Part shown: in pieces, positions 18,742 through 27,388 of the stretch
Layout: each line of letters starts with the position of its first letter
Position numbering within the stretch: the stretch's first letter is position 1
Position numbers and translations under genes: made by a program
Notes under the pieces: model-generated
The model's database searches: none
What the model saw: only the letters and a program-made list of their open reading frames with translations
Told to the model about the DNA's origin: nothing
DNA from: an uncultured Saprospiraceae bacterium
GTDB lineage: Bacteria > Bacteroidota > Bacteroidia > Chitinophagales > Saprospiraceae
DNA: 33,245 nt
Assembly (NCBI GenBank): GCA_937974575.1
Contig: CALJVI010000183.1
Coordinates: 1-33,245 of the forward strand
Direction of reading: 5' to 3'

Positions 18742-19614
18742 TTAATTGCTTCTTCTAGAACCTAAAGAGGGTACCTTCTTTTGAAAATCCAACTCAGATC
18801 CATCTAAAGAACACTCAACGAGTTGATTCTTAAGGTCTTTTAATTTAAGAAGAACTTCTTCAATACATATCAATCTTGCCGTCTCAGATACTGTTAGATC
18901 TTCTTGCAAGGCGAACAATGCCTCTTGCTCAATAAGCAAAGAAGAAATCAAGTTGTCAAAATTAGTTTGACTGTGCTGAGATACTTTTGCATTCACACTG
19001 CCTACCACAGTGCTGGCTGGAAAATAATTGTATTCATTTTCATCAATCTGCAAAAAGGCACTTTCTATGTCAGAGATTTTTGCTCTCCACTGTGCCGCAA
19101 TTTTCATGATCATTTGACCTATCGAATCTGGGACCTTATACATTTGGTACTCTGGTCTTGACACCTGATGAATCGAACTGTCCAACCCTAATAACACAGC
19201 TAACTCATGACCGATTGCTGAAGCGATATGAATCGGAGTATACCAATTGTTCTGAATGCAGTTCATAGAAATCCAGATGATCGGATTGTTGACCGACTTA
19301 TAACTTTGTATCTCTCTGCGTGAATTGAAAGGCATTATGACCAATTGCTCATTATAGCCAAGCTCATTAAAATAGCCTTGATGGTCCTTGATTCGGTCCA
19401 GTACTTGTCTATTAGACAAACCGCTTGCATGGTAAAATCGATGAAATCTGCGCTGCTGTTGATTGGACCACTCAAATTGTAGTATTTGCTCTACAAATTG
19501 TTTACTGCCCAATACTTCCTTTAAGATATCTATACCCGCTTCTAACTTACTTTTTTGAGTCTTCGTAAAAAAGCAAGAAACCGTTCGACCGATTTTAATA
19601 GATTGTTGAATCAT
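18742..19614 (-). CDS. Uncharacterised protein, possible degenerate zinc metallopeptidase fold
   Basis: 290-aa ORF; IHIASAIGHELAVLLGLDSS sits where an HExxH helix might be expected, but the second His is absent. Confidence 0.6.
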   Translation of the reverse strand: MIQQSIKIGRTVSCFFTKTQKSKLEAGIDILKEVLGSKQFVEQILQFEWSNQQQRRFHRFYHASGLSNRQVLDRIKDHQGYFNELGYNEQLVIMPFNSRREIQSYKSVNNPIIWISMNCIQNNWYTPIHIASAIGHELAVLLGLDSSIHQVSRPEYQMYKVPDSIGQMIMKIAAQWRAKISDIESAFLQIDENEYNYFPASTVVGSVNAKVSQHSQTNFDNLISSLLIEQEALFALQEDLTVSETARLICIEEVLLKLKDLKNQLVECSLDGSELDFQKKVPSLGSRRSN

Positions 19615-19676
19615 AGGAGGTATAGATATATAGATTTATTATATATCAAAAGGCTTCACATTGTTACAATCCAAGA

Positions 19677-20966
19677 CTAAATTCTCTCTACTTTAGGTAT
19701 TTCTTTCACTACCAGTTGGATCATTTTTCCTAAACTGGCCTCTAACATGGTTATTTTTCCCTTTTTCATGGCCTCTACTACATCATTTTGATAGTGCCTA
19801 ATAGAAATCAATTCTAAATTTTTCTCGACAATAGTCTTAAAGTCCTGCTGGATTTGTTGGGTAAAAGCCTCTATCCTATTGTCTATATCATTCACACAAA
19901 CTGAAAAACTAATTGCTGAATTTTGCATCATATTGATCTGTATTCGGTGCTTGGCTATCTCTTGAAAAAGATAACTCAAATGGTGCTCTGCTACAAAAGA
20001 GAAATCCCGAGTACTGATACTGATCAAAGCTTGATCCGACTCTAAGGTTATTATTGGTGGATATCCCTCTATGACTTCATCCGATATGAACGTTCCATCC
20101 CCCATCGGGTCTATAAAAGACTTTACATACAAAGGAATACTCTTGTTTTGTAGAGGCTTAATAGTCTTAGGGTGAATGACCTTAGCACCATAATAGGTCA
20201 TTTCGATCGCCTCTTTATAGCTTAGACTATCAAGCTTTGTTACATTCTTAAACTTTCGTGGGTCCGCCGTTAATACACCAGGCACATCCTTCCATATGGT
20301 CATATCTTGCACATCTAAGCCATGTGAGAATATAGCCGCTGAATAATCCGACCCTTCCCTTCCTAGTGTAGAAGTATTATTTTCAGTAGTACTGCCTATA
20401 AATCCTTGACTCACTAATATATCCACATTTTCAAAAGCAGGTTTGACCTTACTGTGCATATTCTCCGATGTCCGCTTCCAATCGACCCAAGCTTCTCGAT
20501 AAATATCATCCGTAATGATCACGCCTCTAGCATCTAGCCACTTTGTGCTAAATCCAGATTGTGCTAATTTAGCGTTTACTATTTTGGAAGACATCAATTC
20601 GCCAATACTCACTATTTGATCATAGATATAATCATACTCTGGCTGATATTCATCTAAGGCCCAATCAACTTCTACTAGCAAATCATTTAAGTCACTCATC
20701 AATCCTTCATGCTCACTAAGACCAAGGTCTGTTACTATCTGCAAGTGATTTTGCTTTACAATCTCCAACTTCTCAAGAGCTAGAGTCTTATTGGAAATAT
20801 GCTTTACCACTTCCTCCATTTGATTGGTGGTTTTACCAATTGCGGACACGATGACCATAAGCTTCTGTTGCTTGTGCTTTTCTAAAATAGAAACTACATT
20901 TTCAATAGCAGCTGCATCCTTTATAGAGGCACCACCAAACTTAAATACTCGTATAATCGCCATCAA
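19677..20966 (-). CDS. Aspartate kinase
   Basis: IRVFKFGGASIKDAAAIENV, LMVIVSAIGKTTNQMEEVV, TLGREGSDYSAAIFSHGL, WKDVPGVLTADPR, MTYYGAKVIHPKTIKPL, ACT-like C-terminus. Confidence 0.94.
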   Translation of the reverse strand: MMAIIRVFKFGGASIKDAAAIENVVSILEKHKQQKLMVIVSAIGKTTNQMEEVVKHISNKTLALEKLEIVKQNHLQIVTDLGLSEHEGLMSDLNDLLVEVDWALDEYQPEYDYIYDQIVSIGELMSSKIVNAKLAQSGFSTKWLDARGVIITDDIYREAWVDWKRTSENMHSKVKPAFENVDILVSQGFIGSTTENNTSTLGREGSDYSAAIFSHGLDVQDMTIWKDVPGVLTADPRKFKNVTKLDSLSYKEAIEMTYYGAKVIHPKTIKPLQNKSIPLYVKSFIDPMGDGTFISDEVIEGYPPIITLESDQALISISTRDFSFVAEHHLSYLFQEIAKHRIQINMMQNSAISFSVCVNDIDNRIEAFTQQIQQDFKTIVEKNLELISIRHYQNDVVEAMKKGKITMLEASLGKMIQLVVKEIPKVERI

Positions 20967-21194
20967 CTAATAATTTGTCCAAATTTACTACAAATGGGAC
21001 TTAAATAAGAAACTAAAATAAGCACTTTGTAAATCCACGCCCAAGCTTTGACTATCAACACTTAAGTCAACAAACGACATGAAATTCTTCTCAAATCACT
21101 ATATGCAAGATCCCGTTTTGATTTAAGTAATTTATGCGAAATAGTGTAAGTGTTTAAATAACATTTACTATTTTTATATTCCTTAATTAACTAA

Positions 21195-21494
21195 ATGAAT
21201 ACAAACATACAAACTGCTCTTCTTGTCTTCCTAGTTGGAATGACTGTCGTCTTTATAGTACTCTGTATAGTAGTACTTACTGGAAAAACGCTCATTTACC
21301 TTGTCAATAAATTTGGACCTGTCTCAAGCAAGAATTCTATTAAAAAAGGAGATTTTATTCCACTGCTCAATGACAATATCAGTTCTAAGTCTGGCTTAAA
21401 CAAAAAGAAACTGGCTGCTATTATAAGCACAGTTGAGATCGTCACCCAAGGAAGAGGAAAAGTATTAAACATTGAAAAAGTAGCTCCCAAATAA
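21195..21494 (+). CDS. OadG-like gamma subunit of Na+-translocating decarboxylase
   Basis: One N-terminal transmembrane segment (LLVFLVGMTVVFIVLCIVVLTGKTLIYLVNKF); directly upstream of the alpha and beta subunits. Confidence 0.82.
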   Translation: MNTNIQTALLVFLVGMTVVFIVLCIVVLTGKTLIYLVNKFGPVSSKNSIKKGDFIPLLNDNISSKSGLNKKKLAAIISTVEIVTQGRGKVLNIEKVAPK

Positions 21495-21517
21495 GTAGGA
21501 GCATAAGATATATTATT

Positions 21518-23431
21518 ATGCCAAAAGAAATTAAATTATGCCTCGTCTATAGAGATATGTGGCAATCCGCTGGAAAGTATGTTCCTAGAGTTGATCAACT
21601 CAACAAAGTAGCTCAGCCTATAGTTGATATGAACTGCTTCACCAGAGTAGAAACCAATGGAGGAGGCTTTGAGCAAGTCAATTTGCTTTTTGGTGAAAAT
21701 CCAAATAAAGCAGTTAGACAATGGACGCAACCATTTAATGACGCAGGTATCCAAACCCAAATGCTTGAAAGAGGCTTGAATGGTATTAGGATGAGTCCAG
21801 TTCCAGCTGATGTTCGTAGACTGATGTTCAAAGTGAAAAAGAAGCAAGGCACCGATATTTCTCGGTCTTTTGATGGACTTAATAATCCACAAAACTTAGC
21901 CAACTCTTTTCAGTTTGCAAAGGAAGGCGGAATGGTAGCACAGGCAGCTTTAAGCCTTACTTTTTCTCCACTCCATACGGTAGATTATTATGTAGACTTG
22001 GCGGACAAGTACTTAGATCTAGGTGCAGAGGAGATTTGTATAAAAGATATGGCTGGTATCGGACGACCTGTTTCCGTAGGTAATATAGTTGCTGGTATCA
22101 AAAAGCGACATCCAAACATTTTAATACAATACCATGGCCACTCTACACCAGGCTTATCCGTTGCTTCATCATTAGAAGCAGCAAGAGCGGGAGCAGAAAT
22201 TATAGATGTAGGCATGGAGCCACTCTCTTGGGGTACCGGACATGCAGATCTGCTCACCATTCATGCTATGCTGAAGGATGCAGGCTTCTCTATGCCCGAT
22301 GTAGATACAGAAGCTTATATGCATGTAAGAAGCTTGACTCAAGAATTTATGGATGACTTTTTAGGATATTATATCAATCCTAAAAACAGATTTATGAACT
22401 CCCTCTTGATTGGCCCTGGCCTCCCAGGTGGGATGATGGGCTCACTCATGGCAGACCTTGAGAAGAACCTTGCCAGCACCAATAAATGGTTAAGCAAAAA
22501 CGGCAAACCAAATATCACCCAAGACGAATTACTCATCAAGCTTTTTAAAGAAGTAGAATATGCATGGCCGAAATTAGGCTACCCTCCATTGGTAACTCCC
22601 TTTAGCCAATACGTGAAAAATGTATCTCTTATGAATGCCATGGGCACGATCAAAGGTAAACCCAGATGGAGCATGATTGATGAAAACACATGGGGTATGC
22701 TCCTTGGAAAATCAGGTAAACTTTTGGGACCACTAGGTGATGAGATCATGAAAATGGCCAAAGATCAAAATAGAGAATTTTTCACTGGTACTCCACAAGA
22801 TCTATACCCTGATGAGCTAGAACTCTTTGCCGCAAAGATGGATAAAAAGGGCTGGGACTATGGTCAAGATGACGAGGAATTGATGGAATATGCTATGCAT
22901 CCTCAGCAATATGAAGATTATAAAAATGGTAGCGCGAAAGAGAAATTCCTGAAAGATTTAGAAGCGCGTAAAGCAAAAGCCAATGGACAAACATCCGCAG
23001 CTACTGCCCAAATCGCTCCTCTAGTAGGTCAAGTAAACCCTATCAACTATCAACCTAAATCATTAACTCTAAATATAAATGGAGAAGAATTTAAAGTAAA
23101 TATTGGTTATGAGGGCAATGATGGACAACAAGCGGCTACTCCGATAAATAAGGCAATCACCGAAAGCCCTACTCCCACAATCAGTCCACAAAGTGAGGGC
23201 AACATTTCTATTTTAGCTCCTTTAGAAGGAAAATTTTATCTTACTAAAGATACTGGCGAACAGCCTATAAAAATTGGAGACACCGTAAAAGAAGGCCAAA
23301 CTGTGGCCTATATTGAATCAATGAAAGTGATCAACTCTGTCACCTCAGACCAGGCAGGCGTAGTTGCAGCTATAGTAGCTCGACATGGCGAAGAAGTGGA
23401 AGAAGATGATGTGATCATAAAACTCAAATAG
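21518..23431 (+). CDS. Carboxyltransferase plus biotin-carrier alpha subunit (OadA/PycB-like)
   Basis: Carboxyltransferase motifs YRDMWQSAGKY, EICIKDMAG, IQYHGHSTPG; biotinyl domain with VAYIESMKVINSV at the C-terminus. Confidence 0.9.
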   Translation: MPKEIKLCLVYRDMWQSAGKYVPRVDQLNKVAQPIVDMNCFTRVETNGGGFEQVNLLFGENPNKAVRQWTQPFNDAGIQTQMLERGLNGIRMSPVPADVRRLMFKVKKKQGTDISRSFDGLNNPQNLANSFQFAKEGGMVAQAALSLTFSPLHTVDYYVDLADKYLDLGAEEICIKDMAGIGRPVSVGNIVAGIKKRHPNILIQYHGHSTPGLSVASSLEAARAGAEIIDVGMEPLSWGTGHADLLTIHAMLKDAGFSMPDVDTEAYMHVRSLTQEFMDDFLGYYINPKNRFMNSLLIGPGLPGGMMGSLMADLEKNLASTNKWLSKNGKPNITQDELLIKLFKEVEYAWPKLGYPPLVTPFSQYVKNVSLMNAMGTIKGKPRWSMIDENTWGMLLGKSGKLLGPLGDEIMKMAKDQNREFFTGTPQDLYPDELELFAAKMDKKGWDYGQDDEELMEYAMHPQQYEDYKNGSAKEKFLKDLEARKAKANGQTSAATAQIAPLVGQVNPINYQPKSLTLNINGEEFKVNIGYEGNDGQQAATPINKAITESPTPTISPQSEGNISILAPLEGKFYLTKDTGEQPIKIGDTVKEGQTVAYIESMKVINSVTSDQAGVVAAIVARHGEEVEEDDVIIKLK

Positions 23432-24636
23432 TGGATACTCTACATAAATTATACGAGATGACAGCCTTTGGAGAACTTGCTAGTTCTCCTGGCACGATCC
23501 TTATGCTGGCCATCTCATTTTTCTTACTATACTTAGGCATTCATAAGCGATATGAACCCTTGTTATTAGTCCCTATTGCATTTGGATTATTGTTGGCCAA
23601 TTTGCCTGGAGGCAATATGAGTGTCACCCAAGACAATGTAGCCAATGGCATAGCACACATGACTTTGCTGGAAATTGCAAAAGATCACGGGATCATGAAT
23701 TTACTCTACTATGCTTTGATCAAAACAGGCCTCTTACCTCCTCTGATATTCATGGGAGTAGGCGCTATGACTGACTTTGGCCCTATGCTCCGCAATCTGA
23801 AGCTAGCCTTTTTTGGTGCCGCAGCGCAGATCGGCATTTTCACCATCCTGATATCGGCAGTCGCCTTCGGTTTCAGCCTTAAGCAGGCAGGAGCTCTAGG
23901 CATTATTGGCGGGGCAGATGGACCTACTGCCATTTATACTGCTATTATATTAGCTCCAGAACTGCTTGGCCCTATTGCCATTGCTGCATATTCTTATATG
24001 GCACTGGTACCCGTTATCATCCCTTTTTTAGTCAAACTGACCATGTCTAGCAAAGAACTAAAAATTAATATGAAACAACAGGATAAACTGTACCCTAACA
24101 AAACCGTGATCAAGAATCTAAAAATGGTAAAGATCATTTTCCCTATAGTATTACTCACACTTGTAGCACTACTGGTTCCCTCCTCGGTACCGCTAGTAGG
24201 TATGTTATTATTTGGCAATCTTATCAAAGAAATTGGTACTGACACCAATAGACTTTTTGTCGCAGCATCAGAGACCATTATGAATACTGCAACTATATTT
24301 TTGGGCCTAACAGTAGGTGCCACTATGACGGCCTCCACTTTTCTAAATAGCGAAACACTATTTATCGTCGTGGGAGGTTTCTTCGCATTCGCCATCTCCA
24401 TCGTTGGAGGCATCATGGCAGCCAAAGTATACAATCTGTTTGCCACCAAAAAGATAAACCCCCTGATAGGTGCGACAGGTTTGAGTGCTGTCCCCATGGC
24501 TTCTAGAGTAGCCAATGAAATAGCCCTAAAATATGATAGTCGGAATCACATTTTACAATACGCTATGTCTTCCAATATTTCTGGAGTGATAGGATCTGCT
24601 GTAGCAGCAGGTGTTCTAATATCCTTTCTAAGCTAA
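23431..24636 (+). CDS. Na+-translocating decarboxylase beta subunit (OadB-like)
   Basis: GTG start overlapping the preceding TAG by one base; multiple transmembrane segments; FMGVGAMTDFGPML, GIIGGADGPTAIYTA, GATGLSAVPMASRVAN. Confidence 0.93.
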   Translation: MDTLHKLYEMTAFGELASSPGTILMLAISFFLLYLGIHKRYEPLLLVPIAFGLLLANLPGGNMSVTQDNVANGIAHMTLLEIAKDHGIMNLLYYALIKTGLLPPLIFMGVGAMTDFGPMLRNLKLAFFGAAAQIGIFTILISAVAFGFSLKQAGALGIIGGADGPTAIYTAIILAPELLGPIAIAAYSYMALVPVIIPFLVKLTMSSKELKINMKQQDKLYPNKTVIKNLKMVKIIFPIVLLTLVALLVPSSVPLVGMLLFGNLIKEIGTDTNRLFVAASETIMNTATIFLGLTVGATMTASTFLNSETLFIVVGGFFAFAISIVGGIMAAKVYNLFATKKINPLIGATGLSAVPMASRVANEIALKYDSRNHILQYAMSSNISGVIGSAVAAGVLISFLS

Positions 24637-24679
24637 AATAGCTCAACTCGGATATCGTGATTTAGATTAAGTGGAGTAC

Positions 24680-24898
24680 CTATGGCATTAAGGTATGAAA
24701 GGAGTGTATACGGATAGGGGTGCCCCACATACGCATCGTCATCCCGTCGAAGATAGAAGCATTGACTTGTACTTTTGCACCTTCGCTCTTCAACTGTTCA
24801 GGCATGCCCATTGGTGCATACTCCGTCCCGTCATCGCCAATAATGCTCCAAAATCCACCTTCTAAGTCTTGATGTTTTACTGTGCCGTTGATTCTCAT
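24680..24898 (-). CDS. Small protein of unknown function, possibly OB-like, probably co-transcribed with the S24 repressor
   Basis: 72 aa, MRINGTVKHQDLEGGFWSIIGDDGTEYAPMGMPEQLKSEGAKVQVNASIFDGMTMRMWGTPIRIHSFHTLMP; 18 bp from the repressor gene, same strand. Confidence 0.75.
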   Translation of the reverse strand: MRINGTVKHQDLEGGFWSIIGDDGTEYAPMGMPEQLKSEGAKVQVNASIFDGMTMRMWGTPIRIHSFHTLMP

Positions 24899-24916
24899 AT
24901 TCTTGATTTACAGGTC

Positions 24917-25783
24917 TTATGCTTTTTCTTTCATAAAGTTATCCAAAGTCGAACTTAGATTCTTGATGATCTGACTTTGCTGCAAAATGGTAGAGCGTAA
25001 CTCTTTCATTTCGCCATGTAGGATATTGTTCAGATTATTGGGCGAAGGCAAAAACGGGCTCAACTTGGCGCGCACATACCATACCTCTTGTATGTCTTTA
25101 ATGTCTACCTTGAAGGGTTGATAATAGTCATTATCAGAGATCAGTACCAGAGATTTACTCTCTAGTATTTTATTGTATACCCGCTTGACCAAAACGTCAC
25201 TTTGCGTTATGATAACGTATACATAATTATCCTTGATAGACGACTCCCAAAAGTTGGATTCTTGATAACTACAAATGACTTTATCGCCTTCAAAAAGCGT
25301 AGGCTCCATACTGTCGCCAGCTACATCAAATGAGCGATGAGTCCCTACCTTGTATTTATAATCTGGCAGAGTATACGTCGGTAGATCCGACATAAAAGTT
25401 GGATTGCCAATTTCCGAAGGATAGCCTGCCTGAGCAGGAACCGGTACATGCATGATGCGCTCATCCCCTCCATCGTCAGATACTACAGTCAATACTCGAA
25501 CTGACTCGTCTACATCATTACCTTTGAGAAACATAGGTGTCTTTCCATGATGCAAAAAGAAAGGATTGATATTGTATACTTCTACACTTTTGCGAAGAAG
25601 CTCTAGCGTAACATCCCGCCTACCTTTTAGTATTTCACTAAGACTTTGAGGTAAATAATCTAGTGATTTGGCAAACTGCCTACTTGATTTCACTTCCTTC
25701 TTTTCACGAAGTCTGTCATGGCATTTTATAAATCGCTCTGTTATTATGTTGCTCATATTTATATAGTAGTTCTCTTCATCCAA
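24917..25783 (-). CDS. XRE-type HTH transcriptional regulator with S24 (LexA/CI-like) peptidase domain
   Basis: HTH RQFAKSLDYLPQSLSEILKGRRDVTLELL; candidate Ala-Gly cleavage site in PAQAGYPSE; Ser in FDVAGDSMEPTLFEGDKVI; Lys in DVLVKRVYN. Confidence 0.9.
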   Translation of the reverse strand: MDEENYYINMSNIITERFIKCHDRLREKKEVKSSRQFAKSLDYLPQSLSEILKGRRDVTLELLRKSVEVYNINPFFLHHGKTPMFLKGNDVDESVRVLTVVSDDGGDERIMHVPVPAQAGYPSEIGNPTFMSDLPTYTLPDYKYKVGTHRSFDVAGDSMEPTLFEGDKVICSYQESNFWESSIKDNYVYVIITQSDVLVKRVYNKILESKSLVLISDNDYYQPFKVDIKDIQEVWYVRAKLSPFLPSPNNLNNILHGEMKELRSTILQQSQIIKNLSSTLDNFMKEKA

Positions 25784-25795
25784 AAGTAAAAATAT

Positions 25796-25814
25796 TATTC
25801 ACATATTGTGAATA
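25796..25814. promoter_or_regulatory. Operator-like palindrome TATTCACA-TAT-TGTGAATA
   Basis: Perfect 8-bp inverted repeat with a 3-bp centre, starting 13 bp upstream of the S24 repressor start codon. Confidence 0.65.
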
Positions 25815-25957
25815 TATTATAATTTTAGTTTCAAAAAACATTTATCAACTTTAATTCCATACCACTATAATAAGCTTACATGGACACTTATTAACATTTT
25901 GCATTTAAAGTGTGGAAAACTAAGATAAAATTTGGTGACACTACAGGAGTCTTAATT

Positions 25958-26085
25958 AGGGCGATCCCCTATGGGTCGGGCCCCTCCAGGCTCGTTATTC
26001 ACTGGGTATCGCTTACGTGCCTCCAGCGACACGGCTTCCTTTCAGTCGCCCCTTCCATACCCCTATCGCAAAAAAGGCAACATGA
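25958..26085. repeat. Structured intergenic element (candidate dispersed repeat, copy 3, same orientation as copy 2)
   Basis: GGGCGA...TCGCCC ends at 25959-26051; contains GGGTCGGGC, CTCGTTATTCACTGGG and CCTATCGCAAAAAAGG. Confidence 0.55.
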
Positions 26086-26176
26086 AATATTTCTGGATGA
26101 GAACAATTCTAGTCTTATAAGGTCTAGTTTTCATATTGGGAATCCCACCAATGCCTCAGACAAGGCATATAGCTAG

Positions 26177-26494
26177 ATACCAAAGAAATCTAACATAGGA
26201 CTAAGTGATAAGCCTGCACAAAATGCTTCTTATACCACATTGGATTTTACTATGAATTTAGTCACCAATAGTCGGATACAAACTAGAGAAAGTGGAGCTA
26301 ACACAGGATATAAATCAGCATATACAACAGGAGATGTGCTAAGTATAGATGTCGACTGCCAAGGCTTTGTAAACTACTTAAGAAATGGAATTGCGTTCTA
26401 TACCTCCACTTTAAAAGCAGTGAATCCGCTATTCTTTGACACTTCATTATTCCATCCTGATGCTAAAGTCTCCAATGTCGTAATGTTGTATTAG
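26177..26494 (+). pseudogene. Remnant of the C-terminal part of a surface protein
   Basis: IPKKSNIGLSDKPAQNASYTTLDFTMNLVTNSRIQTRESGANTGYKSAYTTGDVLSIDVDCQGFVNYLRNGIAFYTSTLKAVNPLFFDTSLFHPDAKVSNVVMLY, preceded in frame by a TAG and lacking any start or signal peptide. Resembles a recurrent bacterial surface domain (GDVLRI...VKYYRNGTLLYTS...PLLVDTSLY..GA...NVVI). Confidence 0.6.
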
Positions 26495-26547
26495 AAATTC
26501 CAATTTGAGCCTGATCCATGACGAAGAATTAGAAACGATGCATTGGG

Positions 26548-26720
26548 TACCTACTTTTTTGTACGAAGGATAGTAGTGATACGACTGTAAGGAGTAGTAA
26601 GGCAAGATGGGCAAGGCTAGGTGGTATAGCATGCTTGACTACCGCAGCGAAGGCGGAGTCACGAATAGCCTGGTCAGGTGTACAAGCAAGGTGGGCAGGC
26701 CTACACCTGACGTACCCTAA
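26548..26720. repeat. Structured intergenic element (candidate dispersed repeat, copy 4, same orientation as copy 1)
   Basis: CTTTTTTGTACGAAGGATAGTAGTGAT...GGAGTCACGAATAGCCTGG; perfect 10-bp hairpin GTCAGGTGTA/TACACCTGAC at 26673-26711. Confidence 0.55.
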
Positions 26721-26731
26721 TAAAAATAAGT

Positions 26732-27274
26732 TTACTGCTTTTGGAGTGAATCTGGATGTACTTCCAATATCCTTTTTTCTTCAGAGATAAGCTCTCCCTT
26801 AAGTTTACGTTCAGTTTTTATCTTTTCTCTCTTGGTAATAAGCTCCTCGAGAAGAGGCTTTACATTCAGCTTTTCCTTGTTGAGATTTCGGTGGTAGGTG
26901 ATAATCACAAAAGTGATCATATCATCGGGATCGTATAGACCCAATTGGTTGAGGTAAACAGAGAATCGTGATCCATCAAATAAACTATAGTTATGACTAA
27001 TCCATTTACCAAATCCGAAGTGAAGTTTTCTATCTGCCTGATCCTCTGGTAAGGTTTTGAACTTTTCTATGGTAGGCTTTTCTATGAGCTTGTTGAATTG
27101 AACGAAAGCATCTGAGAGATCCTTCGGGATATAAACACCATATAGAAACTCCTGTGCAATACGCTTTTGGTAGGCTTTCTCTGGGTCCGCCTTTTTCTTC
27201 GATGTTGACTGAGCGAACATCGCCACTGGTAATGCGAACAGAAAAATTAAAAATAAATGCTTCACTTTCAACAT
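26732..27274 (-). CDS. Small secreted protein, DUF6794-like
   Basis: Signal peptide MLKVKHLFLIFLFALPVAMFAQS; YIPKDLSDAFVQFNKLI...HFGFGKWISHNYSLFDGSRFSVYLNQLGLYDPDDMITFVIITYHRNLN. Family assignment is from memory. Confidence 0.65.
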   Translation of the reverse strand: MLKVKHLFLIFLFALPVAMFAQSTSKKKADPEKAYQKRIAQEFLYGVYIPKDLSDAFVQFNKLIEKPTIEKFKTLPEDQADRKLHFGFGKWISHNYSLFDGSRFSVYLNQLGLYDPDDMITFVIITYHRNLNKEKLNVKPLLEELITKREKIKTERKLKGELISEEKRILEVHPDSLQKQ

Positions 27275-27388
27275 ATAATCTTTTTATGGAACAGCTTAAT
27301 AACTGCAAATAAACGACCAATATTTCATATCAAACATTAAATAGTGTTAAATCTATCCTATAGTTATAGACCACGAAGCGCTTATATA

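Noticed and set aside
24917-25783. Prophage boundary marked by the S24 repressor
   Set aside because: No integrase, structural or lysis genes nearby; the neighbours are chromosomal housekeeping genes.
25910-26176. 88-aa ORF as a real gene
   Set aside because: It starts at a non-ATG codon and mostly translates the structured repeat element; no coding signature.
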